Shown: positions 25,512-34,443, counted from the stretch's first letter. The stretch is DNA of 64,000 bases from Planococcus sp. ISL-109 (GCF_018613655.1 NZ_JAGGPW010000014.1:62001-126000), one strand, 5' to 3'. Notes: generated by a model not told the origin, from the letters alone. Translations and numbers: made by a program.

Positions 25512-26177
25512 TTATTCGCCGTCATCTTTCATGCCGTCCTCGTCACCATGCTCCATTTTGTCTGTGCCTTCTTCGGGGTCGCTGTGATCGTGGCTGTCGT
25601 GGCTATTGCCTTCCCCCATTTTTTCCATGCGCATTTCATGGCGTTCATGCGACATCACATCGACCGCAGCAAAATCGGATAGTTCCGCATCGCCTTGTTC
25701 AGCTATGAAAGCTTCGGCAGCTGCTTGGTCTTTAAAAAATGCAAAGCCGTAATTCATTGGGGTTTTCAGCCCGCTTTTGACGATTACTGCCTGTTCGAAT
25801 GGAATCCACTCGAGCGTTTCATAATCGCGCACGAATTTCTCCATTTCTTCAGCGTCGACGCGCTCCTGGTTGAGCATGCAACCGATGTCATCGAAAAACG
25901 CATTCGATCCGTCCGCTTTAATGCCTTGCGCTGTAAACGCGCCGAGTTCATGGGTCGCATCGTAGACCGTCATCTGGCAGTATTCACAAATGGTGTCTTC
26001 ATCCGGTTCTTCCAAGCGGTCAATCACAGCTGCCTGTTCCGCTGCTATTTCGTTTTCTTCTGCGGCTTGTTGCGTTTCGGGCGATTCGCTGACCACTTCC
26101 GCTTCCTCTGTGCTCCCACATGCGCCGAGCACAAGTACGCCTGTGATTACCAATACACTTAAATAAAATGACTTCAT
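25512..26177 (-). CDS. nosL: NosL-type copper chaperone lipoprotein with His-rich tail, first copy
   Basis: A 221-residue lipoprotein (signal MKSFYLSVLVITGVLVLGAC) with the copper motif CEYCQM and the conserved FFDDIGCMLNQER segment. Beyond the normal NosL domain is a tail of about 50 residues rich in His, Met, Asp and Glu (HERHEMRMEKMGEG, then DSHDHSD), which could bind extra copper. It is the first gene of a five-gene operon nosL-nosD-nosL-nosY-nosF and has a strong ribosome binding site (AAAGGAGG). Two different NosL proteins in one operon is unusual. Confidence 0.88.
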   Translation of the reverse strand: MKSFYLSVLVITGVLVLGACGSTEEAEVVSESPETQQAAEENEIAAEQAAVIDRLEEPDEDTICEYCQMTVYDATHELGAFTAQGIKADGSNAFFDDIGCMLNQERVDAEEMEKFVRDYETLEWIPFEQAVIVKSGLKTPMNYGFAFFKDQAAAEAFIAEQGDAELSDFAAVDVMSHERHEMRMEKMGEGNSHDSHDHSDPEEGTDKMEHGDEDGMKDDGE

Positions 26178-26272
26178 ATTGTGTTGCCTCCTTTTTCGAT
26201 ACCTTCAGACTACGGGCCATTTGTGAAATAAGTTTGAAATCCTGGTGACTGATTGATGGCCAGGAAAGAGAA

Positions 26273-26301
26273 AAAGCTTCCCGCTGGTTGCAGAAAGCTT
26301 T
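26273..26301 (-). terminator. Terminator after the amidase
   Basis: On the minus strand AAAGCTTTCTGC pairs with GCGGGAAGCTTT (two G-T pairs) around a 5-nt loop, followed by TTCTCTTT, just past the amidase stop. Confidence 0.7.
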
Positions 26302-26322
26302 GGTCAATCAATGCTATTTTGT

Positions 26323-27816
26323 TCATTCAAAAAACGGATTGCCGTTTTGGCCGACCCACAAATCGCTTTGTTCGAATTGTTTAGCTAGCTGGAGCAAACG
26401 GTGCTCTTCGCCTTTTTGCGCCATCACCTGCACGCCGAGCGGCAAGTTTCTTGCGGTGACATGGAGCGGCAAAGACATCGCGGGCTGGCCGGTCAGATTG
26501 GCGAGTTGTGTGAACGGCGTATAGCTGAGGCTCGGCAGGAACATTGCGTAAATCAATTCCTGCTGATCCGCCGGGTCGCTCGCCTTGCCGAACGCTTCAA
26601 GCAGCCGCCTGCGGGAGTCCGGGGAATGGCTCAGTTCGCCGATTTCCGGTGCAGCATGGGCCGTTGCCGGAGTGATGTAGAAGTCGAAGCGTTCGTGAAG
26701 CGCGGCCGTTTTCGCCGCTGCCGCATCCCACGCAGCGAGGCTCGCGGAATACTCGGCCGCAGATACCTGTGTTCCGGCGGACGCGAGCAGCCACGACTCG
26801 ATCTCCATATCGTCTTCCGTCAGGCGGCGTCCGAGCGATTTCTCGAGATTCATCCGCAGCAGCGCCATTTCCCCGCTGTTCATCAAATAATATTCGCGCA
26901 TCAATTGGATACCATCGATTCCAGGCGTCACTTCCTCGACCCGGTGCCCTTGCCCCTCGAGCCAGCGCACCGTTTTCAGAACCGCTTTTTTCGCCTCTTC
27001 CGATACGACTGTGCCGACTGGAGATTCGACAGAAAATGCGATTGTCAGCGGTGCAGCAAAATCTTGCTCCAGCTGTTCTGTATATTTCCCGGGGAATAGC
27101 GGCGCCTGAAACGCCGCTTCCGGCTGCACCACTTGCAGTACATCCAGAAGAGCTGCGCTGTCTTGCACCGTCCGGCTCAGCGCGAAGTCGATCGAAGCGC
27201 CTTGCCACTGCCGTCCCGCCCCCGGTCCGACGGGCGTTCTGCCGCGTGTCGGCTTCAAGCCGAACAAGCCGGTGAAAGATGCGGGTATGCGGATCGAACC
27301 GCCCCCGTCGCTCGCTCCGGCAACCGGAACAATGCCCGATGCGACAGCCGCCGCTGCCCCGCCGCTGGAGCCGCCTGGTGAATGTTGTACGTTCCACGGA
27401 TTGCGCGTTGGGCCGAACAGTTCCGGTTCGGAAATATTCTTCAAGCCGAATTCAGGCGTGTTCGTGTGCCCCACTGAAATGAGCCCCGCCGCTTTCAAGC
27501 GTGACACGAAATGCGAGTCTTGCGCCGGGCGGAAATCTTCAAGCAACTTCGACCCAGCGCTCAAACGCTCGCCCGCCAGTGCCTGGGATATGTTTTTCAG
27601 TGCCATCGGGACGCCCGAAAATATGCCGTTCCTTCTATTAACTGCATCTTCCATCGCTCGCTCACGGCGCGTGGCGGTAAAGGCATGGAGTGCCGGGTCC
27701 ACTGCCTCCAAACGCCGGAAGCTCAGTTCCAATAGTTCCTTCGGGCTCACTTGCTCGCTGTTGATGAGTTCCGCCATTGCGGTCGCATCGAGTGTCAAAT
27801 AGGTTTTCATATCCAT
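26323..27816 (-). CDS. Amidase, amidase-signature family
   Basis: A 497-residue Ser-cisSer-Lys hydrolase. It shows the catalytic lysine in VPMALKNISQ, the glycine/serine-rich core PGGSSGGAAAAVASGIVPVA, the cis-serine region GASDGGGSIRIPASFTGLFG, and GLKPTRGRTP. The family hydrolyses diverse amides; GatA is less likely because no gatC or gatB is adjacent and the C-terminal half differs. The ATG at 27816 (MDMKTYL) is preferred; a longer frame starting at 27873 has no ribosome binding site. The gene stands alone, with its own terminator, divergent from the iron transporter. Confidence 0.87.
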   Translation of the reverse strand: MDMKTYLTLDATAMAELINSEQVSPKELLELSFRRLEAVDPALHAFTATRRERAMEDAVNRRNGIFSGVPMALKNISQALAGERLSAGSKLLEDFRPAQDSHFVSRLKAAGLISVGHTNTPEFGLKNISEPELFGPTRNPWNVQHSPGGSSGGAAAAVASGIVPVAGASDGGGSIRIPASFTGLFGLKPTRGRTPVGPGAGRQWQGASIDFALSRTVQDSAALLDVLQVVQPEAAFQAPLFPGKYTEQLEQDFAAPLTIAFSVESPVGTVVSEEAKKAVLKTVRWLEGQGHRVEEVTPGIDGIQLMREYYLMNSGEMALLRMNLEKSLGRRLTEDDMEIESWLLASAGTQVSAAEYSASLAAWDAAAAKTAALHERFDFYITPATAHAAPEIGELSHSPDSRRRLLEAFGKASDPADQQELIYAMFLPSLSYTPFTQLANLTGQPAMSLPLHVTARNLPLGVQVMAQKGEEHRLLQLAKQFEQSDLWVGQNGNPFFE

Positions 27817-27940
27817 TTCAATTGCCCCATTTCGCTTGTCTATAGCTTCTATTGTCACATTCAAGTGTAGCATTCCCTACTATTTGACAGTAGATGCAGC
27901 GTGATGCGCTCGTTTTCCGCCATATTGAGCTGACTGTTTG

Positions 27941-27974
27941 CAATTGTGTCACAATTGGCAATGACAGTTGTCAT
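27941..27974. promoter_or_regulatory. Two adjacent palindromes between the amidase and the iron transporter
   Basis: CAATTGTGTCACAATTG is a perfect 8-1-8 inverted repeat at 27941-27957 and ATGACAGTTGTCAT is a perfect 6-2-6 repeat at 27961-27974. They lie 29 nt upstream of the -35 of the iron operon and about 125 nt upstream of the amidase start. Neither fits the Fur consensus, so another regulator is suggested. Confidence 0.5.
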
Positions 27975-28002
27975 ATATTTTATAAATCCTTCCTAAAAGC
28001 GG

Positions 28003-28072
28003 TTGACTTTGTCCTGTCAGTAGCTATAATTGTGAATGAGAATCATTTTCACTTGAATGAGATTCATTTTCA
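28003..28072 (+). promoter_or_regulatory. Promoter with tandem Fur boxes for the ferric iron transporter
   Basis: TTGACT (28003) and TATAAT (28025) are separated by 16 nt. Two sites follow at once: TGAGAATCATTTTCA at 28037-28051 and TGAGATTCATTTTCA at 28058-28072, close to the Bacillus Fur 7-1-7 consensus TGATAATNATTATCA. Placement over and just after the transcription start fits iron-dependent repression. Confidence 0.85.
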
Positions 28073-28115
28073 ATTGAGTTAGATTCATCACCCATATCAA
28101 AGGAGAGACACATCC

Positions 28116-29186
28116 ATGAAGAAATTGCTTTTATCCCTATTAGTGCTCAGCGCCATTCTCGTGCTGGCAGCATGCGGCAGCTCGAACGGCTCGGAAGAAG
28201 AACCGGCAACATCCGGTGAAGAAACTGCCGAAAGCACCGAAGTTAACTTATATACAGCCCGTCACTATGATGTAGACGACCAGCTTTACAAACAGTTCGA
28301 AGAAGAAACAGGCATCAAAGTCAATTTGATTAAAGGCGAAGCGGACGAACTTCTTGAGCGTATCAAGCGCGAAGGCGACGGCACGCAAGCCGATCTATTC
28401 TTGACAGCCGATGCCGGGCGCCTTGACCGCGCGAAACAAGACGGCATTTTGCAGCCGGTTTCAAGCGACCTGCTTGATGAGCAAGTTCCTGCAAGCTTCC
28501 AGGATGAAGACCAAATGTGGTATGGCCTGACAAAACGCGCGCGTGTCATCATGTATGACAAAGAAAGCGTTGATCCATCAGAACTTTCTACTTACGAAGC
28601 TTTAACAGAAGATGAGTGGAAAGGCCGCGTATTGATCCGCAGCTCTGAAAACATCTACAACCAATCCCTGCTCGCATCATTCATCGAACTAAACGGTGAA
28701 GAAGCAGCGAAAGAATGGGCAGCTGGCATGGTCGAGAACTTCTCGCGCGACCCAGAAGGCGGCGACCGTGACCAAGCGAAAGCAGTCGCAGCTGGTGTCG
28801 GCGATGTCGCGATCATGAACACATATTACTACGGCCAAATGCTGAACTCAGAGGACCCTGCGGAAGTGGAAGTTGCTGAGGGCCTCGGCGTATTCTTCCC
28901 GAACCAGGAAACGACAGGCACGCACGTTAACGTCAGCGGCGCAGGTGTGGTAAAATCAGCTAAGAATAAAGAAAATGCCATCAAATTGCTGGAGTTCCTC
29001 TCCGCACCGGAAGCACAGGAAACATTTGCTGCCGTCAATTATGAATATCCAGTGAACGAAGCAGTGGAACCATCCGAATTGCTGCAATCTTGGGGTGACT
29101 TCAAAGAGCAGGACATCTCCATGTCCGCACTCGGCGATAACAACGCCAAAGCAATTCTATTGTTCAACGAAGTCGGCTGGAAATAA
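28116..29186 (+). CDS. fbpA: Ferric iron ABC transporter, substrate-binding lipoprotein
   Basis: A 356-residue binding protein of the FbpA/FutA class. It starts with a lipoprotein signal (MKKLLLSLLVLSAILVLAAC); the mature part begins a type II periplasmic fold with VNLYTARHYDVDDQLYKQFE. The tyrosine cluster MNTYYYGQML matches the paired tyrosines that coordinate Fe(III) in this family. First gene of a Fur-controlled operon with the fused permease and ATPase. A stem-loop follows before the permease gene and may keep the binding protein in excess. Confidence 0.93.
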   Translation: MKKLLLSLLVLSAILVLAACGSSNGSEEEPATSGEETAESTEVNLYTARHYDVDDQLYKQFEEETGIKVNLIKGEADELLERIKREGDGTQADLFLTADAGRLDRAKQDGILQPVSSDLLDEQVPASFQDEDQMWYGLTKRARVIMYDKESVDPSELSTYEALTEDEWKGRVLIRSSENIYNQSLLASFIELNGEEAAKEWAAGMVENFSRDPEGGDRDQAKAVAAGVGDVAIMNTYYYGQMLNSEDPAEVEVAEGLGVFFPNQETTGTHVNVSGAGVVKSAKNKENAIKLLEFLSAPEAQETFAAVNYEYPVNEAVEPSELLQSWGDFKEQDISMSALGDNNAKAILLFNEVGWK

Positions 29187-29196
29187 ACCAAAGTTA

Positions 29197-29231
29197 AAGC
29201 CCCTTGCCGCCTAGTGATCGTGGCAAGGGAT
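29197..29231 (+). promoter_or_regulatory. Intercistronic stem-loop between iron-binding protein and permease genes
   Basis: CCCTTGCC and GGCAAGGG form an 8-bp stem around a 13-nt loop, followed by ATTTCTT. It resembles the attenuating or RNA-stabilising hairpins often found after binding-protein genes. Confidence 0.6.
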
Positions 29232-29262
29232 TTCTTGCGAGTTGGAAAGAGGTGCCTGGATT

Positions 29263-30894
29263 TTGCAACGCAGATTTGCCAATCTCAATATCTGGACCGT
29301 AGGAGCAGTCATCATCATCGTGCTGCTGTTCCTGCCGATCTTGACCATTGTCTCCGGCTTGTTTATGCCGTCCAACGACAATTGGGAACATATGAAAGAG
29401 TTTGTATTGCGGCAGTTTGTCACAAACTCCCTGATCCTGACCGCCGCTACGGCGTTCACCACGATCTTGATCGGCCTGAGCCTCGCTTGGCTGATTGCGC
29501 AATATGATTTTCCGTTCCGCCGCTTTTTGAAGTGGGCATTGATCCTCCCTCTTTCCATCCCGCCGTTCATCGGTGCTTATACGTATCACGGCATTCTTAA
29601 CTATACGGGCATCGTGCAGACAACACTTCGCGAAGGCTTCGGAATGGAACTCGACCCGACGCATTTCAATATCATGAATTTGCCCGGTGCAATTTTTATC
29701 TACACGATGTTTTTATACCCTTACGTCTATACAATCACGCAAGTCTATTTATCCGAACAATCAGCGTCCTTGATTGAAAGCACGCGGTTGCTCGGAAAAG
29801 GCCCGTGGCGCACATTTTTCCAGGTCGTGATGCCGATTTCCCGGATATCCATCATTGCCGGTGCGAGCCTGGTCGTCTTGGAAGTGCTGAATGATTACGG
29901 CGTCGTGAAATATTACGGCATCCAAACCTTTACGACCGCCATCTTCCAATCCTGGTTCGGCCTCGGCGATTTAGATACATCAATCAAACTTGCCGCCTCG
30001 CTTATGGGCTTTGTCATCATCATCCTGCTCATCGAGAAGCTGTTGCGCGGCAGACGGCAATACAGTTATTTTTCGACGAAAGTCCGCCCGCTTCAGCTCA
30101 TTTCGCTAAACGGTTGGAAAGGGGCTGCAGCGACAGGCTACGGCCTGGTCATTTTGAGCCTCGGCTTTTTCATCCCGGTCATTCAGTTGATCGACTGGAC
30201 GATTTTAACGTTCGGCACGATTCCGATGGATGAGTTCATGAGTTATGTGACAAACTCGGTGTTCGTCGCCGGCCTTAGCGCGACGCTCATCGTCATCTTC
30301 GCCCTCATCGTCGGGAACTTCGCACGCATGATTCAAGGGCGTTACGTCAAACTTCTGCCGAAACTGACAGTGCTCGGCTACTCGATTCCTGGAGCGGTCA
30401 TCGCGGTAGCGGTCGTGACAGCGTTCATCGCACTAGACGGTTACCTTGCGCCGCTGTACCTGGCAATCGGGCTCGAGACGACACTCGTCCTGAGCGTCAG
30501 CATCGTTTTGCTGTTGTCCGCCTACATCATCCGGTTCTTCGCAATCGGCTATAACTCGGTCGAAACTGGCTATGATAAGATCGGTACGAACTTCCGCGAT
30601 GCGTCGCGCATGCTCGGTGCCGGTCCGACAAAGACCTTTTTCACAGTCGATGTGCCGATGATGAAAGGCGCTATTATCAGCGGTTTCATCCTGGTTTTCA
30701 TCGATGTACTCAAGGAGATTCCCTTGACATTAATCCTCAGACCGTTTAATTTTGATACATTGTCAACAAAAGCATTCCAGTACGCCAGTGATGAAAAAAT
30801 CATGGAAGCGTCACAAGCTTCCCTTTTGATTATCGGTATTAGCGCCTTGGCCATTGTGATTTTCTATAAGATACTCGAGAAGGAGATGGATTGA
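29263..30894 (+). CDS. fbpB: Ferric iron ABC transporter, fused double permease
   Basis: A 543-residue membrane protein containing two permease halves with about 12 helices in total. Each half has an ABC EAA loop region: the first around ESTRLLGKGPWRTFFQVVMP and the second around RDASRMLGAGPTKTFFTVDV. This is the normal fused architecture of FbpB-type ferric permeases. The TTG at 29263 is preferred because AGAGGTG lies 8 nt upstream; the TTG at 29242 precedes that Shine-Dalgarno. It is followed directly by the ATPase gene. Confidence 0.92.
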   Translation: MQRRFANLNIWTVGAVIIIVLLFLPILTIVSGLFMPSNDNWEHMKEFVLRQFVTNSLILTAATAFTTILIGLSLAWLIAQYDFPFRRFLKWALILPLSIPPFIGAYTYHGILNYTGIVQTTLREGFGMELDPTHFNIMNLPGAIFIYTMFLYPYVYTITQVYLSEQSASLIESTRLLGKGPWRTFFQVVMPISRISIIAGASLVVLEVLNDYGVVKYYGIQTFTTAIFQSWFGLGDLDTSIKLAASLMGFVIIILLIEKLLRGRRQYSYFSTKVRPLQLISLNGWKGAAATGYGLVILSLGFFIPVIQLIDWTILTFGTIPMDEFMSYVTNSVFVAGLSATLIVIFALIVGNFARMIQGRYVKLLPKLTVLGYSIPGAVIAVAVVTAFIALDGYLAPLYLAIGLETTLVLSVSIVLLLSAYIIRFFAIGYNSVETGYDKIGTNFRDASRMLGAGPTKTFFTVDVPMMKGAIISGFILVFIDVLKEIPLTLILRPFNFDTLSTKAFQYASDEKIMEASQASLLIIGISALAIVIFYKILEKEMD

Positions 30895-30895
30895 T

Positions 30896-31642
30896 ATGTT
30901 TGTCGCCATTGAAGATGTAAGTTTTTCCTATCCGAATACAAAGGCCCCTGCACTTGATCGGTTCACGCTAGAAATCAAAAAAGGTGAGGTCATTTCGATC
31001 CTCGGCCGCAGCGGCAGCGGAAAAAGCACGATTTTGCGCTTGCTTGCCGGGCTGGAACGACCGAAAAATGGCCGCCTCGTCATCCAGGACGAAACTTTGT
31101 TCGACGATAAAACATTTTTGCAGCCGGAAAAACGCGGAATCGGCATGGTCTTCCAAGATTATGCATTGTTCCCGCATATGACGGTTGCCGCGAACATCAT
31201 GTTTGGCTTGTCGGGCATGAAAAAAGCCGACAAGAAAAAACGCATGCGCGAAATGCTCGACCTCGTCGAACTCCAGGATTATGAAAAGCGCTATCCACAC
31301 CAATTGAGCGGCGGCCAGCAGCAGCGTGTGGCAATTGCCCGCGCCATCGCGCCGAACCCTCATTTGATCTTGTTGGATGAACCGTTCAGTAATTTAGATG
31401 CCGAATTGCAAGGGAAAATCCGCAAAGATCTTCGGGAAATTTTGAAAAAGGCGAACATCACATCCATCTTCGTGACTCACGATGAAAAAGACGCACATAT
31501 CCTCGCCGACCGTATTGTTAAGTTGAAAGATGGCAAAATTGATTTTGTGGGACGTCCGTGCGATATGCTCGATACGTTCCGCCAAGAAGCCATTGCCGAA
31601 TCCGAAGAAGTGTTGAAATCAAAAACACTGATCCAAGTGTGA
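30896..31642 (+). CDS. fbpC: Ferric iron ABC transporter, ATP-binding protein
   Basis: A 248-residue ATPase with Walker A GRSGSGKSTILRL, the Q-loop in GMVFQDYALFPHM, the signature LSGGQQQRVAIARAIA and Walker B LILLDEPFSNLD, then the H-loop in FVTHDEKDA. It energises iron import with the binding protein and fused permease. It starts two bases after the permease stop, with AAGGAGATGG as ribosome binding site inside the permease end. A terminator follows. Confidence 0.93.
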   Translation: MFVAIEDVSFSYPNTKAPALDRFTLEIKKGEVISILGRSGSGKSTILRLLAGLERPKNGRLVIQDETLFDDKTFLQPEKRGIGMVFQDYALFPHMTVAANIMFGLSGMKKADKKKRMREMLDLVELQDYEKRYPHQLSGGQQQRVAIARAIAPNPHLILLDEPFSNLDAELQGKIRKDLREILKKANITSIFVTHDEKDAHILADRIVKLKDGKIDFVGRPCDMLDTFRQEAIAESEEVLKSKTLIQV

Positions 31643-31650
31643 CTTAATTG

Positions 31651-31690
31651 ATAAGCCGTCCCTTCCGTTATGGAAGGGACGGCTTATTTT
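31651..31690 (+). terminator. Terminator of the iron transporter operon
   Basis: ATAAGCCGTCCCTTCC pairs perfectly with GGAAGGGACGGCTTAT across GTTAT, followed by TTTTG. Confidence 0.92.
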
Positions 31691-31704
31691 GTGCGCAAAT
31701 ACTT

Positions 31705-31815
31705 GTATAAAGAAATATACTTTCCATATCAGCGGACGCTTTCGGTCCTATTTTGAGTAATAGCGTAGGTTTGGAGATTGCGCTGCAGGGGCACGCTTGC
31801 CGGGGGGGGGGGGGC
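31705..31815. repeat. Intergenic repeat family A, copy 1, with a 13-G run
   Basis: A GC-rich segment in a gap without genes. TTGCGCTGCAGGGGCACGCT at 31779 recurs inverted at about 46535-46560. The segment near 31706 (ATATACTTTCC.TATCAG) recurs inverted at 40218-40250. A run of 13 G at 31802-31814 interrupts the copy. Related to the GC-rich intergenic repeats common in Bacillales. Confidence 0.65.
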
Positions 31816-31879
31816 AGGCGTCGGCGTCTTTCCGAAACAATATTTCCATAGTCGTATCCTTAAAAAGCTTATCCATAAC

Positions 31880-31922
31880 AAAAACAGGGCAAGAAAAATC
31901 ATTGATTTTTCTTGCCCTGTTT
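31880..31922 (-). terminator. Terminator of the pabA-pabBC operon
   Basis: A very long stem pairs ACAGGGCAAGAAAAATCA with TGATTTTTCTTGCCCTGT. On the minus strand it is followed by TTTTTG. It lies just past the pabBC stop. Confidence 0.9.
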
Positions 31923-31954
31923 CATATTTAGAGGTTTTCTGACAGCTACTAATT

Positions 31955-33697
31955 TTACTTGGTATAGGTGTCCAGTTCTACTTTGAGCCAGCCGCGGACG
32001 CCGTTGATAAACCAGAGGGCGTCGAACGCGTGGAGTTCGTCTTTTTTCAGCACTTTCGTTTCGATGCGGCCTTCGTCGAGCAGTTGCTGGCGGTAGGTGC
32101 CGGCGAGCAATCCGCTCGATACGGGTGGAGTGTAGAAACGGCCGTCTTTTTCGGCGACCAGGTTGCCGATGGTGAATTCGGTCAGCTCTTCCCGTTCATT
32201 CCATAACAAGACGGAAAAAACGGAGGACGCTCTTTTCTGATGCTGTTCGTAGACGCTGCGGTTAGTCGTTTTATGATACAAAAAGGCGTCTTTGCTGTCG
32301 ACTGGCGTTATCGCGAGTGCGCAGTGGACGGGCTGTTCTATGGGCTTTACCGGAGTTGCTTGTGCTTCGACTTTGCCGCTCCTAGCGACCGTCATGCGGA
32401 CTTTGAACGTGCCGTGCGGATACTGCTCAGCGAGTGAATTCAAAATATGGGTGACCTGTTCTTCGTCCAGCGGAAAGCGGAAATATGAAGCTGAGTCTTT
32501 CAGCCGCTCGAGGTGAACTGACAACAGCGGGTAGTTCCCGGCTTCGAGCTTGAGTGATTCCAGCAAGGAAAACTCAGGCCGCTTTTCGGTCAGTACGCGC
32601 GCTTTCGTCAGCAGCTCCTGGTATTCTCCGTCGGATGTGGAATCCCACGTGATGCCGCCGCCTACGCCGTAACGGGCTGTATCGGTTTCGCTATCGATGA
32701 CGACGGTGCGGATCGGCACATTGAATACCGCGTTCTTTTCCGGTGTGATAAAGCCGATTGCGCCGCAATACACTTCGCGCGGCGTTTGTTCGAGTTCGGC
32801 TATATAGCGCATCGTGCTGACTTTCGGTGCGCCGGTAATCGAACCGCACGGAAACAGTGCTCCGAACCAGTCGAATACGGAAAGTTCTGCCGGCAGTTCA
32901 GCTTCGACGGTTGAGGTCAGCTGATGGACGGTCGGGTATTTCTCCGCTTCAAAGAGCTTCGACACTTTAACGGTTCCCGATTTTGCCAGACGGCTCATGT
33001 CGTTGCGCAGCAAGTCGACGATCATCAAATTCTCGGCGCGTTCTTTTTCCGATTCGAGCAGGACGTCCAAAATTGCCGCGTCTTCATTGCTCGTCCGACC
33101 GCGTGGTGCGGTCCCTTTCATCGGCTTCGTGCGGATGCGCGAGCCGTCGATGCGGAAAAACAATTCCGGCGAAGCAGATAAGATCTGGTAGCGGCCGATG
33201 TTGAGAAAAGCGCCGTAATCTGCTTGTTGGTTGCGCGCAAGCTGTTGGTAAAACGACTTCGCATCACCCGTAAACCCGGCGGTGAGGCGCTCTGTGTAAT
33301 TCACTTGATATGTATTGCCTTCTTCAATGGCCTGGCGGATTTTCTGGATGCCTTCTTTGTAACGGGAAACCGACCCTTCGAGTAGCCAATCGGACACTTT
33401 ATAGCCCGTAGCTTCTCTGGGTTTTGGCATTTCCTTCTGTTTGTAGATGCCGAACCAGGCGAGCGGCATTTCGGCTCCGGCGTGCACGGTCATTTCGGGG
33501 CGGAATGCCGGCGCCGCTTCGTACGAAACATAGCCTGCTGCGTAATAGCCTTGTGTGGTGTAGCGATCGACTTCTGTCAGCACGTGTTGGACTTCTGCAG
33601 GCGTTGCGGCTTCTAGCACCACTAGCGGCTCACTAAAAGCGATCGCCTCCGGTGCCCCGTCTTCTTTTGCAAAATCAAACTGCAGATAAGGGGCCAT
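31955..33697 (-). CDS. pabBC: Fused aminodeoxychorismate synthase component I / aminodeoxychorismate lyase (PabB-PabC)
   Basis: A bifunctional folate-pathway enzyme of 580 residues. Residues about 1-365 form the chorismate-binding PabB domain (PMKGTAPRGRTSNEDAA, LFPCGSITGAPKVSTMRYI). The remainder is a class IV aminotransferase-fold lyase domain (YHKTTNRSVYEQHQ, NLVAEKDGRFYTPPVSSGLL). It would convert chorismate with glutamine-derived ammonia to aminodeoxychorismate and then p-aminobenzoate. The ATG at 33697 follows AAAGGAGG and lies within the 3' end of pabA (23-nt overlap). The separate PabB and PabC of B. subtilis are here one chain. Confidence 0.92.
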   Translation of the reverse strand: MAPYLQFDFAKEDGAPEAIAFSEPLVVLEAATPAEVQHVLTEVDRYTTQGYYAAGYVSYEAAPAFRPEMTVHAGAEMPLAWFGIYKQKEMPKPREATGYKVSDWLLEGSVSRYKEGIQKIRQAIEEGNTYQVNYTERLTAGFTGDAKSFYQQLARNQQADYGAFLNIGRYQILSASPELFFRIDGSRIRTKPMKGTAPRGRTSNEDAAILDVLLESEKERAENLMIVDLLRNDMSRLAKSGTVKVSKLFEAEKYPTVHQLTSTVEAELPAELSVFDWFGALFPCGSITGAPKVSTMRYIAELEQTPREVYCGAIGFITPEKNAVFNVPIRTVVIDSETDTARYGVGGGITWDSTSDGEYQELLTKARVLTEKRPEFSLLESLKLEAGNYPLLSVHLERLKDSASYFRFPLDEEQVTHILNSLAEQYPHGTFKVRMTVARSGKVEAQATPVKPIEQPVHCALAITPVDSKDAFLYHKTTNRSVYEQHQKRASSVFSVLLWNEREELTEFTIGNLVAEKDGRFYTPPVSSGLLAGTYRQQLLDEGRIETKVLKKDELHAFDALWFINGVRGWLKVELDTYTK

Positions 33698-34298
33698 CGT
33701 GTGCGCCTCCTTTCTTGTGTGCGTTCCAGGCACGGGCATTTTCATAGGCAGTTGACAGCATGGAAAATCCGTCTGTCGTTAAGATCGATTCCGGGTGGAA
33801 CTGGATTCCTTCGACCGGCAACTCCCGGTGACGGACGCCCATGATGCTGCCGTCCTCTGCCCGCGCGGTCACTTCAAGCAGAGCAGGAAACGTTTCACTG
33901 TCTGCAACGAGCGAATGGTAGCGCACGACTGATGTTGGTGAGACGAGCCCTGCAAACACTCCTTGCGCGCTATGTGACACTTGTGACACTTTTCCGTGCA
34001 CGGGCTTTGCGCCTTTTTGGACTTTGCCGCCGTAAAACTCGACGATGCTCTGGTGGCCGAGGCAGACCCCGAGTATCGGAACTTTGCCGCTGAGCCATTC
34101 GAGCGTCTCCCGCCCTGCACCTTCCTGCAACGGCTTGCCCGGCCCCGGTGACAGCACGATGAGTTCAGGCGCCAGCGCTTCGATGTCTGAAAGTGCCGCA
34201 GCGTCGTTTTGGAACACTTCAACGCGGGCTCCGAGACGCTCGAAATAATGCACGAGATTATATGTAAATGAATCATAATGATCGATGATGACAATCAC
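33675..34298 (-). CDS. pabA: Aminodeoxychorismate/anthranilate synthase glutamine amidotransferase (PabA/TrpG)
   Basis: A 207-residue class I glutamine amidotransferase that supplies ammonia to the chorismate-utilising subunit. It shows the oxyanion strand LSPGPGKP, the nucleophile cysteine in GVCLGHQ (near residue 80), and the His-Glu pair in IQFHPES. The start is GTG at 34298 after GAGGAG. In Bacillales one such subunit often serves both folate and tryptophan pathways. Linkage to pabBC, with overlapping ends, favours folate. Confidence 0.92.
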   Translation of the reverse strand: MIVIIDHYDSFTYNLVHYFERLGARVEVFQNDAAALSDIEALAPELIVLSPGPGKPLQEGAGRETLEWLSGKVPILGVCLGHQSIVEFYGGKVQKGAKPVHGKVSQVSHSAQGVFAGLVSPTSVVRYHSLVADSETFPALLEVTARAEDGSIMGVRHRELPVEGIQFHPESILTTDGFSMLSTAYENARAWNAHKKGGAHDGPLSAV

Positions 34299-34443
34299 GG
34301 GAAAAACTCCTCTTCAAATGGAATGTTGCGTAACTCCATTATAAGGGGATGGCGGCGATTAAGCATGGATTATATCGCTTGCTGCCTCGACCATCTGATC
34401 AAACTGCTTGAATTACGATGATAGACAGAACTTCAATACGCAT

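Noticed and set aside
26597..27397. 266-codon same-strand frame inside the amidase
   Set aside because: Arginine-rich alternate frame of a well-defined amidase; the frame carries no motif.
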